Shown here: positions 27,909-35,792 of the stretch, piece by piece | Layout: each line of letters starts with the position of its first letter | How positions within the stretch are numbered: position 1 is the first letter of the stretch | NCBI RefSeq assembly: GCF_029245835.1 | Contig: NZ_JAQWOO010000051.1 | Location: forward strand, 1 to 60,068 | Direction of reading: 5' to 3' | Source of the DNA: Algibacter sp. | GTDB taxonomy: Bacteria > Bacteroidota > Bacteroidia > Flavobacteriales > Flavobacteriaceae | DNA length: 60,068 bases | Program-made: the position numbers and the translations under genes | The notes under the pieces: generated by a model | The model's database searches: none | The model's input: only the letters and a program-made list of their open reading frames with translations | What the model was told of the DNA's origin: nothing

Positions 27909-28994
27909 TCAATATGCTAGTTTTGCTTGTAGTAATATGTATTCGTTTAAATTAATTTGGTCAATAGCACCAACAAGTTTATTGTTTTCTAAAACTGGAA
28001 AAAACGGATGTTTTTCACTATGTGTAAGTTTGTATATTTCATCAAGATTATCATGACTATCAACTGTTTTGAAATTTGTATTCATAATATCTTTAACTAA
28101 TATAATCTTATTAGAATTATCAATAATATCTTGGTGATATAGTAAGCCTTTAATCTTTTTATTTTCAACTATAACAAAGTTGTTTTCTGTACTGGATATC
28201 AATTTGTTTACCACTAAATCTAAGGTGTCTTCGGGATTAAAGGTTGTAATGTTTAGCATCATAGCTTCTTCAACGCTATGTCCTTTAAGTAAAGCTAATT
28301 GTTGTGTTATTTGGTTTTCACTATAAGCTCCTAAAAATATAAAGAGTGCAATTAAAATTAAAAAAGGGTTATATAATAAGCCTATTAATAAGAAGAAAAC
28401 CGCAATAAACTGACCAATGCTTGAAGCTATTTGCGTCGCTTTTACACGATTCATTTTCATAGCAAGTAAGGCTCTTAAAATACGTCCACCATCCATTGGG
28501 AAAGCCGGTATAATATTAAAAATTACTAAACCCACATTCACTACAAATAAAAGAAACAGGAAGTTTTGCCAAGTGAAACTCATTAATGCTTCAAAGGTTT
28601 CCGTAAAATTTAAATGTATAAATTCATTTATTGGTACAATAAAATAAAGGAATATAGCTATAATAACATTTACCAACGGACCTGCTAGTGTTACTATAAG
28701 CTCTTGTTTAGGCGATTCTGGGATACGCTCTAAACTTGCCATACCACCAATAGGGAGTAGGGTTATTTTTTTAGTGTCTATACCAAAACGTTTTGCCGTT
28801 AATGCATGCCCTAATTCGTGTAATACGACACAAAAAAAAGCAGCCAGAACCAGTGCAACATTAAACAAAATACTTTCGTTAGTTCCGCCACGTTTTAATT
28901 CACTAAATACAACCCAAGCTATTAAAAAAAAGAAGGTCCAATGTACTATAATTTTAATACCAGAAATACTACCTAACTTAAGATTTGCTTTCAT
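27909..28994 (-). CDS. Site-2 protease (M50) with CBS domains
   Basis: A 361-residue intramembrane zinc metalloprotease with about six hydrophobic helices. The HExxH motif is His59-Glu60-x-x-His63 in VVLHELGHALTA, and the third ligand lies in NIIPAFPMDGGRILRALL. A C-terminal CBS pair (about 245-350) should sense nucleotides, as in other FstM/Rip3-like members. It probably cleaves a membrane-bound regulator or signal peptide remnant. Its ATG overlaps the TGA of the WG-repeat gene (28991-28994), so both are made from one box-controlled mRNA. Confidence 0.95.
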   Translation of the reverse strand: MKANLKLGSISGIKIIVHWTFFFLIAWVVFSELKRGGTNESILFNVALVLAAFFCVVLHELGHALTAKRFGIDTKKITLLPIGGMASLERIPESPKQELIVTLAGPLVNVIIAIFLYFIVPINEFIHLNFTETFEALMSFTWQNFLFLLFVVNVGLVIFNIIPAFPMDGGRILRALLAMKMNRVKATQIASSIGQFIAVFFLLIGLLYNPFLILIALFIFLGAYSENQITQQLALLKGHSVEEAMMLNITTFNPEDTLDLVVNKLISSTENNFVIVENKKIKGLLYHQDIIDNSNKIILVKDIMNTNFKTVDSHDNLDEIYKLTHSEKHPFFPVLENNKLVGAIDQINLNEYILLQAKLAY

Positions 28995-29593
28995 TTTACA
29001 GATTTAATAACCCATTTACTATTCTCGTTAATTATAGCAACCAATTCATCTGAAAGAAGTTTAGATGTTATTTTTGGAGGTTTATTAAGGAATTTTTTGT
29101 CTAAAACAACATTTATACCTTTTGGGTTTAAGTAGTCTTTTACACTCCCTGTTGTATCAATGGTAACCTCAAAGTATTTATTAATGACAACAGGTTTATC
29201 CAATATGTTATTAGTGCCTATAGTTTTAGATATTATTTTTAAAGCTAAAGCCACATTATTATTGAAATTTGTAGCATTTAAGAATTTTGTATCTATCACT
29301 TTTTTACCTTTTTTATCGATATATCCATAATATAGAATGCCATCTTTTTTTTCTGAAATTAAACATCTGTTATTATGAAATATAGGATACTTACCATAAT
29401 CAGTTTCAGTTAAAACCAAGTCATCTCTAAAAGCTATAATAATAGCGCCTTTATCATTTATAAATCCCCAGGAGTTGTCTTTCTCAATAGCTGCAACACC
29501 AGCATTAAAAGGGGCTATAAAATCTAGTTCTTCAAGTGTTTGAGTTATAGCAAAAACAGGAATTAATAGTAATGTAATTAGTGCTTTTTTCAT
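28991..29593 (-). CDS. Secreted WG-repeat protein
   Basis: A 200-residue exported protein. I chose the ATG at 29593; an in-frame TTG two codons earlier is less likely. Residues 1-17 are a signal peptide (MKKALITLLLIPVFAIT). The mature part contains WG-type repeats: DNSWGFINDKGAIIIAF and YYGYIDKKGKKVIDTKF, which form short beta modules of unknown binding function. It is first in a two-gene operon with the site-2 protease and has a box promoter. A substrate or partner role for the protease is possible but unproven. Confidence 0.8.
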   Translation of the reverse strand: MKKALITLLLIPVFAITQTLEELDFIAPFNAGVAAIEKDNSWGFINDKGAIIIAFRDDLVLTETDYGKYPIFHNNRCLISEKKDGILYYGYIDKKGKKVIDTKFLNATNFNNNVALALKIISKTIGTNNILDKPVVINKYFEVTIDTTGSVKDYLNPKGINVVLDKKFLNKPPKITSKLLSDELVAIINENSKWVIKSVK

Positions 29594-29617
29594 GATCAAA
29601 TATTTTATAATAGTAAT

Positions 29618-29660
29618 CTAAAATAATGTCTTTAAATCTATTACAAAATGATATTCATCA
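29618..29660 (-). promoter_or_regulatory. Regulon promoter for the WG/site-2 protease operon
   Basis: Box TGATATTCATCA (29649-29660), 23-nt spacer, -7 element TATTTTAG (29618-29625, minus). It lies in the short gap after the thioredoxin stop codon. Confidence 0.8.
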
Positions 29661-29672
29661 GCAAGAAAGCGT

Positions 29673-29972
29673 TTAGGTATGTTTTTTTATAATTGAAATA
29701 ATATCGTTTTTTTGAAGCACTCCAGATTGTCGCCAAACTTGTTTTCCATTTTTGAAAAGCAGCATGGTTGGCACCCCCCTAACTTGGTATTTTGCTGCTA
29801 GAGGTTGGTTTTTATCCACATCAATTTTTATAATTTTTATGGCATCTTCAAGTGTTTCTTTAACTTCTTTTAAAATAGGGGCTAGCGTTTTGCATGGTCC
29901 ACACCAGTTGGCATGAAAATCTATTAATACTGGTATTTCAGATTGTATTATGGTGTTGAAATTAGTTTTCAT
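29673..29972 (-). CDS. Thioredoxin
   Basis: A 99-residue thioredoxin with the active site Cys24-Gly-Pro-Cys27 in FHANWCGPCKTLAP and the cis-proline in RGVPTMLLF. It reduces disulfides in the cytoplasm. I start it at the ATG 29972; a longer frame exists (17 extra residues, MPKLLVQNSKTLSKTLI) but would overlap the DUF302 gene by about 60 bases and has no family support. The chosen ATG overlaps the end of the DUF302 gene by 11 bases, so coupling is likely. It is the third gene of the TerB-DUF302-thioredoxin operon. Confidence 0.93.
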   Translation of the reverse strand: MKTNFNTIIQSEIPVLIDFHANWCGPCKTLAPILKEVKETLEDAIKIIKIDVDKNQPLAAKYQVRGVPTMLLFKNGKQVWRQSGVLQKNDIISIIKKHT

Positions 29973-30366
29973 TATTAATGTTTTTGATAACGTTTTTGAG
30001 TTTTGTACTAACAACTTTGGCAACTTCGTCTAGTTGCTTATTATTTACAGCTTGCATAGAAATTAGAGGATTAACAGCAGATACTTCAATTGTATTTAGC
30101 GACTTTTCTTGTACTATAATATTGCATGGTAACATAGTGCCTATTTTGTTTTCAGCCTGTAAAGCTTTGTAAGCAAAAGGTGGGTTGCAAGCTCCTAAGA
30201 TTTTATACTTTTTAAAATCAACATTCAATTTGTTTTTTAAAACTTCCTGCATGTTAATTTCTGTAAGTATACCAAAGCCTTCATCTGTTAGTAAGCCTTT
30301 AACTTTCTCCTCTATAGTTTCAAAACTTCCTTTTGTAATAGTGGTAAAATAATAGTTCATAATCAT
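29962..30366 (-). CDS. DUF302 family protein
   Basis: A 134-residue protein of the DUF302 family. The core TKGSFETIEEKVKGLLTDEG, then LTEINMQEVLKNKL, ILGACNPPFAYKAL and GTMLPCNIIVQE are typical; the Cys in ILGACNP and the Pro-Cys in LPCNIIV are conserved in these proteins. The fold is a small dimeric beta/alpha sheet of unknown function, often found with thioredoxin-like and sulfur genes. Its ATG overlaps the TGA of the TerB-like gene (ATGA). It is in the operon opposite the LOV kinase. Confidence 0.9.
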   Translation of the reverse strand: MIMNYYFTTITKGSFETIEEKVKGLLTDEGFGILTEINMQEVLKNKLNVDFKKYKILGACNPPFAYKALQAENKIGTMLPCNIIVQEKSLNTIEVSAVNPLISMQAVNNKQLDEVAKVVSTKLKNVIKNINNEN

Positions 30367-30773
30367 GTTTTTTTTAATTCTAAATCTAATTTAGCAAGCA
30401 TAATCAATTCTGATTTATTCAAGCCAGCAAAAGAATTGGCAACCGCTCTTGCCGTTTTTAAAATTAATTTTTTTATAGGTTTTGTAAATAAATGGGGTTG
30501 GTCATTTTTATAATTAATGAAAGCTTCAAAATATTCCTTTGAATTTAAAAGCTCTTGTTTGTTTAGCCAGTCGAAAACAATTTCTATTTGGTATGCAGCA
30601 TCAGTATGGTAATCATCTTCAAGCGCGTCAATATCTAACCATTGTTTTTTTACTACCGCTTTAAGTTTATCAAACTCGGCACTTTGCACGTTCAAATCTG
30701 CAGCAGCTATAGCATAAAACAACTTCCCCAAGTTTTGGTAAAACTTTAGAGTCATTTTCTTTTTTGTTTTCAT
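30363..30773 (-). CDS. TerB-like helical protein
   Basis: A 136-residue helical protein. KLFYAIAAADLNVQSAEFDKL matches the TerB-type pattern in which a helix holds an A-x-A-D-x-x-V-x-x-x-E-x acidic turn (here AAADLNVQSAEF), then long helices. TerB-like domains are found in tellurite-resistance and stress modules and may bind metal or membranes. This is my reading of the pattern, not a certain assignment. It is the first gene after the divergent box promoter shared with the LOV kinase. Confidence 0.7.
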   Translation of the reverse strand: MKTKKKMTLKFYQNLGKLFYAIAAADLNVQSAEFDKLKAVVKKQWLDIDALEDDYHTDAAYQIEIVFDWLNKQELLNSKEYFEAFINYKNDQPHLFTKPIKKLILKTARAVANSFAGLNKSELIMLAKLDLELKKT

Positions 30774-30794
30774 TTTTATTAAAGTTTAACGAAT

Positions 30795-30869
30795 TAAAGT
30801 TACATACTTTTTAACATAATATATATGATATAAATCAGTATAATTAATGACAATTTTTTCGTACTTTTA
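30795..30869. promoter_or_regulatory. Divergent regulon promoter of the LOV kinase and the TerB operon
   Basis: Box TGATATAAATCA (30826-30837). Leftward, 23 nt to TAACTTTA (30795-30802, minus) for TerB/DUF302/thioredoxin. Rightward, 24 nt to TACTTTTA (30862-30869) for the kinase and its regulator; this is the only 24-nt case in the set. The regulator therefore probably controls its own synthesis. Confidence 0.8.
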
Positions 30870-30894
30870 AGCCTGTTTATATATGTAGATTTTT

Positions 30895-32775
30895 ATGTTT
30901 AAACAAGACCAAGAAATATTCAATATTCTTCTAGAAACTGTTTCTGAGGCGGTTATTATTGTTGATAATCACCAAAAAATAATGGAAGTAAATATAGCTG
31001 CAGAAGACATTTTTGGTTACAAAAAAAAGGAGTTTATTGGCAAGGAATTAAACTTGCTTATGCCATCACATTACCATGATAGTCTTTTAGAGTATTTTGA
31101 AAAATTTATTCATAGAGGCAAGCGTCGAAAAATGGGTGCTGCTACAGATATTTATGGCTTAAAAAAAGATGCTACTATTTTTCCAATTGAGGTTGAATTA
31201 AACCCGTTTTCCATTTATAACAAAACCTATGTTATGGCTTTGGTTAAAGATGTGTCTGAAAAGAAAAGCATAGAAAAAAAATTGTTGCTAAAAAGTAGAG
31301 CGTTAGAATCTGTTAACAACGGAATTATTATAACAGATGCTTTAAAAAAAGATAATCCTGTTATTTATTTTAATTCGGCTTCTCAAAAGCTTACCGGTTA
31401 CCCTAGTGAAGAAATACTTAATAATAATTGTAGAATTTTACAAGGTAAAGATAGGAACCAAATACCTCTTAAAAAGCTTAGAAAGGCCATTAAAAATGGA
31501 GAAAGTTGTCAAGTCACTTTACGTAATTATAAAAAAGACGGTACACTGTTTTGGAACGATTTATACATTATGCCTATTATTAATAATGAAGGTGTTGTTA
31601 CAAATTTTATTGGAATACAGAATGATGTTACAAGTCGTAAAAAAGCTGAAGATGAGCGCCAACATCTGGCTACCATTTTTGATGAATCATTAAATGAAAT
31701 TCATGTTTTTGATGCAGAAACATTAAATTTTATAAATGTGAATTTTGGTGCCCAAAAGAATCTTGGATATACTATGGATGAATTAATTAATATGACACCT
31801 TTAGATATAACACCATACAAAGATGAATTTGAATTTAGAGAGACAATTGATGTTTTATTTGATAAGAATGTTGAAAAATTAGAGATTGAATCGATTCAAC
31901 GACGAAAAGATGGCACCAAGTATCCTGTTGAAGTTCATTTACAGCTATCAAATTTAGGAGAAAAAAAGGTTTTTGTTGCCATCCTTTTGGATATTACAGA
32001 GCGGAAAAATTACACGAGCAAGCTTGAAAACAAAGTAGAAGAAAGAACAGAGCAACTAAAAATGGCTTTAAGTAAAGAAAAAGAACTCAATGAGCTAAAA
32101 ACAAAATTTTTGTCTTTAGTCTCTCATGAATTTAAAACACCCTTAAGCGGGATTTTAACATCGAGCCAGCTACTTAGTAAATATCAATTAACCGAACAAC
32201 AAGAAAAACGCGATAAACACATAAAAAGAATAACCGATAAAGTTCATTTTTTAGATAATATTCTAAACGATTTTTTATCCATTGAAAATTTAAACACTGG
32301 GAAAGTAAATTATAGGTTTATTCATTTTAAAATAAGTAAAGTTGTTAATGAGGTGGTATATAATGCTAATATGCTTTTAAAAGAAGGGCAGCAAATAAAT
32401 TACCCTGAAAATATAGACGATTTATCACTTTATCAAGATGAAAAAATCATTCAATTAATATGCTCAAATTTATTACATAATGCTATAAAATATTCTCCAG
32501 AAGGTACTGTTATAGATTTACATATTAAACAAGACGATAAGTTTACTACCTTAACAATAAAAGACGAAGGGATGGGTATTCCAGAAAAAGACCAGAAACA
32601 TATTTTTGAACGTTATTTTAGAGCTGAAAATGTTATGAATACTCAAGGTACAGGCATTGGTTTAAACATAGCTAAAACACATTTAGAAAACTTAGGCGGA
32701 ACTATTTCTTTTGAAAGTATAGAAAATAAAGGCACAACATTCATTATAACGCTTCCTAATATTGTAGCACAATGA
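30895..32775 (+). CDS. LOV/PAS sensor histidine kinase
   Basis: A 626-residue cytoplasmic histidine kinase with no transmembrane helix. It has three PAS-type domains: PAS1 (about 7-125), a LOV domain (about 135-250) and PAS3 (about 255-370), then a coiled coil, HisKA with phospho-acceptor His411 (LVSHEFKTPLS), and an ATPase domain with NLLHNAIKYSP, DEGMGIP and GTGIGLNIAK. The LOV domain has NCRILQG with the photoactive Cys179, Arg180, Gln183, Arg196, Asn211 and Asn221, and Gln242 in GIQNDVT; these match the FMN-contacting positions of known LOV proteins such as YtvA. So it should sense blue light, and perhaps flavin redox state. Its stop overlaps the regulator gene start (32772). Confidence 0.95.
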   Translation: MFKQDQEIFNILLETVSEAVIIVDNHQKIMEVNIAAEDIFGYKKKEFIGKELNLLMPSHYHDSLLEYFEKFIHRGKRRKMGAATDIYGLKKDATIFPIEVELNPFSIYNKTYVMALVKDVSEKKSIEKKLLLKSRALESVNNGIIITDALKKDNPVIYFNSASQKLTGYPSEEILNNNCRILQGKDRNQIPLKKLRKAIKNGESCQVTLRNYKKDGTLFWNDLYIMPIINNEGVVTNFIGIQNDVTSRKKAEDERQHLATIFDESLNEIHVFDAETLNFINVNFGAQKNLGYTMDELINMTPLDITPYKDEFEFRETIDVLFDKNVEKLEIESIQRRKDGTKYPVEVHLQLSNLGEKKVFVAILLDITERKNYTSKLENKVEERTEQLKMALSKEKELNELKTKFLSLVSHEFKTPLSGILTSSQLLSKYQLTEQQEKRDKHIKRITDKVHFLDNILNDFLSIENLNTGKVNYRFIHFKISKVVNEVVYNANMLLKEGQQINYPENIDDLSLYQDEKIIQLICSNLLHNAIKYSPEGTVIDLHIKQDDKFTTLTIKDEGMGIPEKDQKHIFERYFRAENVMNTQGTGIGLNIAKTHLENLGGTISFESIENKGTTFIITLPNIVAQ

Positions 32776-33827
32776 AAACAATTTTACTCATAGAAGATGA
32801 TGCGGTTTTAAGAGAAAACACAGCAGAGCTTTTGGAATTATCTAGTTATAAAGTTATAACAGCTTCAAATGGAAAAACAGGAGTTATATTAGCTAAAAAA
32901 CATCAGCCTGATATTATAGTTTGTGATATCATGATGCCCGAACTTGATGGTTACGGCACTCTTAAAAAGCTTTCAAAAAGCAAACATACAAAGTCTATTC
33001 CTTTCATTTTTTTATCTGCTAAAACAGAGCGTAGCGATGTTAGAAAAGGGATGAATTTAGGTGCAGACGATTATATAACAAAACCATTTTCAGAAGATGA
33101 CCTTATAAGTGCTATTGAGAGTCGTTTAGCAAAAGTTTCCATTTTAAAAGAATTGAATAACAATGAAGCGAGTTATCCTATTTTAAACGATGAGAATGAA
33201 ATAAAAACACTTAACGATTTAAAAAATTTCTTTGATGATTTTGGTACTGAATTCCCTTTTAATACAGAGGATATTATTTACCATGAAGGCGATCATTCTA
33301 ATTATATTTACTTAATTAGCTATGGCACCGTAAAATGTTATAGGATAGATGAACAAGGAAAAGAATTGGTAACTGCACTCTACAAAGAAGATGATTTATT
33401 TGGATATATCTCTTTTACGCAAAACATACCGCACCAAGAAACAGCAACAGCATTAGCAAATACTAAATTATTAGGGATTTCAATTATTGATTTTAATAAC
33501 TTACTCAGTAAAAATCATAAGGTTCTTATGGAGCTTATAGAGCTTTTAACAGGCGATTTATCTCTAGCTAAAGAACAACTACTCCATATGGCTTATGCTA
33601 CAGTTAACAAAAAAACAGCAGCTACAATTTTAAAATTTGCCGAAAAAATAAACCGTAAACCAGACGACGTTATAAAAATTTCTAGAAACGATTTAGCCAG
33701 TGTTGCAGGAATTGCTACCGAAACATTAATAAGAGCACTTGCTGAATTTAAAAAACAAGGCATCATAAAATCTGAAGGCAGAAATATTAAAGTCGTAGAT
33801 ATTCAAAAATTAAAAAGTATCATGTAG
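32772..33827 (+). CDS. Response regulator: receiver plus Crp/Fnr-type DNA-binding module
   Basis: A 351-residue transcription factor. The receiver domain (about 2-120) has Asp9/Asp10, phospho-acceptor Asp52 (VCDIMMPELDG), Ser82 and Lys104. A cyclic-nucleotide-binding fold follows (about 155-245), then a helix-turn-helix of Crp/Fnr type (about 303-335, ISRNDLASVAGIATETLIR). The recognition helix has Glu317 and Arg321 at the positions of FNR Glu209 and Arg213, while Ile320 stands where FNR has Ser212. There are only two Cys residues, so an FNR-type iron-sulfur cluster is excluded. It overlaps the LOV kinase gene by 4 bases and is the obvious reader of the TGATN4ATCA boxes. Confidence 0.95.
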   Translation: MKTILLIEDDAVLRENTAELLELSSYKVITASNGKTGVILAKKHQPDIIVCDIMMPELDGYGTLKKLSKSKHTKSIPFIFLSAKTERSDVRKGMNLGADDYITKPFSEDDLISAIESRLAKVSILKELNNNEASYPILNDENEIKTLNDLKNFFDDFGTEFPFNTEDIIYHEGDHSNYIYLISYGTVKCYRIDEQGKELVTALYKEDDLFGYISFTQNIPHQETATALANTKLLGISIIDFNNLLSKNHKVLMELIELLTGDLSLAKEQLLHMAYATVNKKTAATILKFAEKINRKPDDVIKISRNDLASVAGIATETLIRALAEFKKQGIIKSEGRNIKVVDIQKLKSIM

Positions 33828-33850
33828 TTGCACTGCTCAATATTTCAAAA

Positions 33851-33893
33851 TGATTAATATCATTTTGTGTCTAACAACTTCACTTTAAATTAG
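33851..33893 (+). promoter_or_regulatory. Regulon promoter for the 33915 Usp gene
   Basis: Box TGATTAATATCA (33851-33862), 23-nt spacer, -7 element TAAATTAG (33886-33893). It begins 24 bases after the regulator stop codon. Confidence 0.85.
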
Positions 33894-33914
33894 TACCAAT
33901 AAAGATGCTGTTAG

Positions 33915-34751
33915 ATGAAAAATATATTATTACCCACTGATTTTTCTGAAAATTCATGGAACGCCATTAAATATGCTATTCGTTTTTTTGAAAAAGAAAG
34001 CTGCAATTTTTATTTACTCCATATATACACATTAAGTCATGTTATTCTGAACGATTCAGCGCAAGATGTTTTAGTAAATGTTGATACCCAACCAGCAAAA
34101 ATAAAACTTCGAAAAGTTTTAAAACGTATAGGAAAAGTTTTTACAACTAATAAAAAACATAGATTTTATACACTTTTCGATTATAATTTTTTTATTGAAT
34201 CGATAAGAAAACATGTTGAAGAGAAAAAAATAGATTGCATTGTTATGGGTACTAAAGGTGCTTCAGGTTTAAAGAAAATTATTGTGGGTAGCAATACGGG
34301 CGATGTTATTACCAAAGTAAAATGTACCACCTTGGTTGTGCCTGAAGATGCGCAACTTGTAAAACTTAAAGAGATAGCGTTTCCCACAGATTTTGCGCTA
34401 TCAAACAATATCCAAATATTAGATCCGCTTTCAGAAATCTTAGAAAAAAATCAATCTGCATTAAGAATTCTTCATATAAGTAAAAAGAAAGCAGAGTTGA
34501 ATAGGGATCAAAATAAAAGTAAAGAATTATTAGAGGATTATTTTAGTCACTTATACCATAGTTTTCATTATTTAACTAATAAAAAAGTAGAAGATGCAGT
34601 ACAGTGTTTTATTGAAAGTAGAAATATAAATATGATTTGTATGGTAGCTAAAAACCTTAATTATTTTCAACAAATCTTATTTCATTCAAAGGTTGAGGCC
34701 ATTAGTTATCATACCGAAATACCTTTTTTAGTACTTCACGAAAAACAATAG
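33915..34751 (+). CDS. Universal stress protein, tandem UspA domains
   Basis: A 278-residue protein with two UspA domains (about 1-142 and 150-278). It begins MKNILLPTDFSENSWNAIKY, and the first domain has the ATP-binding loop GTKGASGLKKIIVGSNTG with all glycines of the G-x2-G-x9-G-[ST] motif. The second is diverged, with a shorter loop. It starts a line of five Usp genes (33915-39344) and is 3 bases upstream of a small membrane protein. Its start is 22 bases after the -7 element of its promoter. Confidence 0.93.
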   Translation: MKNILLPTDFSENSWNAIKYAIRFFEKESCNFYLLHIYTLSHVILNDSAQDVLVNVDTQPAKIKLRKVLKRIGKVFTTNKKHRFYTLFDYNFFIESIRKHVEEKKIDCIVMGTKGASGLKKIIVGSNTGDVITKVKCTTLVVPEDAQLVKLKEIAFPTDFALSNNIQILDPLSEILEKNQSALRILHISKKKAELNRDQNKSKELLEDYFSHLYHSFHYLTNKKVEDAVQCFIESRNINMICMVAKNLNYFQQILFHSKVEAISYHTEIPFLVLHEKQ

Positions 34752-34754
34752 ATT

Positions 34755-35141
34755 ATGGACAATTCAATTTTTTTAGCAAAGTTTTGGGGATGGTATCTCA
34801 TCATATTTTTTATGATATTAAGTTTTAATCCAAAACGGATAAAGCAGATTTTTAATGATTTAGAAGACGAGAAATTTCTAATAATTTCGTCTTTTATGGC
34901 CATTAACGTGGGATTACTAAATGTTTTGTTCCATAATATATGGGAGCCAAACTGGAAGCTTATTATTACCCTTATAGGTTGGATTTCACTATATATAGGA
35001 TTGTCTCTATTTATACTTCCTAAGCGAACCACTGCGGTATTAAAGTTTATTAATATAAAATTAGTCCAGGTTATTTACACCTTATTATTTTTAATAGGTT
35101 TGTTTTTGTTGAATATTGTATATGAAATTGTACCTATATAA
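34755..35141 (+). CDS. Four-helix membrane protein of unknown function
   Basis: A 128-residue protein with four predicted transmembrane helices (about 9-24, 44-62, 68-88 and 103-124), separated by short basic or acidic loops (RIKQIFNDLEDEKF, LPKRTTAVLKF). It lies 3 bases after the Usp stop codon, so it is cotranscribed. I recognise no family. Nothing suggests a transporter or enzyme, so I leave the function open. Confidence 0.7.
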   Translation: MDNSIFLAKFWGWYLIIFFMILSFNPKRIKQIFNDLEDEKFLIISSFMAINVGLLNVLFHNIWEPNWKLIITLIGWISLYIGLSLFILPKRTTAVLKFINIKLVQVIYTLLFLIGLFLLNIVYEIVPI

Positions 35142-35152
35142 CTTTACAAAAC

Positions 35153-35195
35153 TGATGGATATCATTTTGTATTAAGATTTTGTAATGTAAATTAG
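35153..35195 (+). promoter_or_regulatory. Orphan regulon promoter with no gene behind it
   Basis: Box TGATGGATATCA (35153-35164), 23-nt spacer, -7 element TAAATTAG (35188-35195). It fully fits the regulon pattern but the next annotated gene is 600 bases away and has its own promoter. Confidence 0.8.
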
Positions 35196-35199
35196 CACT

Positions 35200-35420
35200 A
35201 TAATTAAAACGTTCTTATCGCATATTAGAAGTCTAAAAAAAAAAATCTAGGTGTTGTTGTTGCAAAACAATAATGCCGAAACAAAGTGTTTGAAGCTATT
35301 GTTTGGCAGGAAAACCCAGATATTATGTTTAGTAATAAATGTAATATTGTAGAAAACCGAAAGCTCAATGATGACATTAAATACTTTGGAAAAACAGGAG
35401 GTTTCGACGTCCTGTTTTTT
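35200..35420 (+). ncRNA. Candidate regulon-controlled small RNA
   Basis: The stretch between the orphan promoter (35153-35195) and the hairpin terminator (35391-35420) would give a transcript of about 220 nt. It carries no convincing coding frame. The start at about 35200 is inferred from the promoter, not seen directly. It is either a small RNA or a poorly visible small protein gene. Confidence 0.5.
35391..35420 (+). terminator. Intrinsic terminator 1 of the gene-free stretch
   Basis: Stem AAAACAGGA / TCCTGTTTT (35391-35399 and 35410-35418), 10-nt loop, then T-run. It would end the orphan transcript. Confidence 0.75.
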
Positions 35421-35567
35421 AAAAAAAAGCAGCGTTTTTCATTGTAAAATGTTTAATACTGTTTAGAGATGTTTGGCGGTATAAATTTACTGAAGATTTA
35501 GTATAACTTTATTAGGGATATTAATGATTAGAAAAGGTTAGTTAATAAAATCAAACATTTCAAAAAG

Positions 35568-35595
35568 GAAACAGGAAGTTTAGGCTTCCTGTTTC
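35568..35595 (+). terminator. Hairpin 2 of the gene-free stretch
   Basis: Stem GAAACAGGAAG / CTTCCTGTTTC (35568-35578 and 35585-35595) with a 6-nt loop. It has almost the same core sequence as hairpin 1, so the two may be duplicates. The following T-run is weak. Confidence 0.6.
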
Positions 35596-35643
35596 TTACA
35601 TTTAAAGGGTGGCTATTAATCAATTCACATATTAAATGTGAAT

Positions 35644-35679
35644 AAAAAAGGGAATGTTTTTTTAACAATTCCCTTTTTT
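35644..35679. terminator. Hairpin 3, strong intrinsic terminator
   Basis: Stem AAAAAAGGGAAT / ATTCCCTTTTTT (35644-35655 and 35668-35679), 12 bp perfect, with long T-runs on one side. It isolates the next Usp promoter from upstream transcription. The 35142-35792 gap holds no other gene I can support. Confidence 0.85.
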
Positions 35680-35729
35680 TTTTAAAACCAAATTGTTACT
35701 ACCAAAAGCAAGTTAGTAATGATGTAATC

Positions 35730-35772
35730 TGATATATATCATTGTAATAAGTCCGTTAAGTATGTAATTTGG
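35730..35772 (+). promoter_or_regulatory. Regulon promoter for the Usp pair at 35793
   Basis: Box TGATATATATCA (35730-35741), 23-nt spacer, -7 element TAATTTGG (35765-35772). Confidence 0.85.
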
Positions 35773-35792
35773 GTCATAATAATTTATGAGCC

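Noticed and set aside
31030-31200. PAS1 of the kinase looks like the FixL heme-PAS in general pattern
   Set aside because: When aligned without gaps the FixL heme His and its Arg fall on Leu and Thr. So I do not claim heme or oxygen sensing by this domain.
35286-35447. A 53-residue GTG-started frame across the orphan transcript
   Set aside because: It runs through the terminator hairpin and has no ATG start or family pattern, so I treat it as chance.
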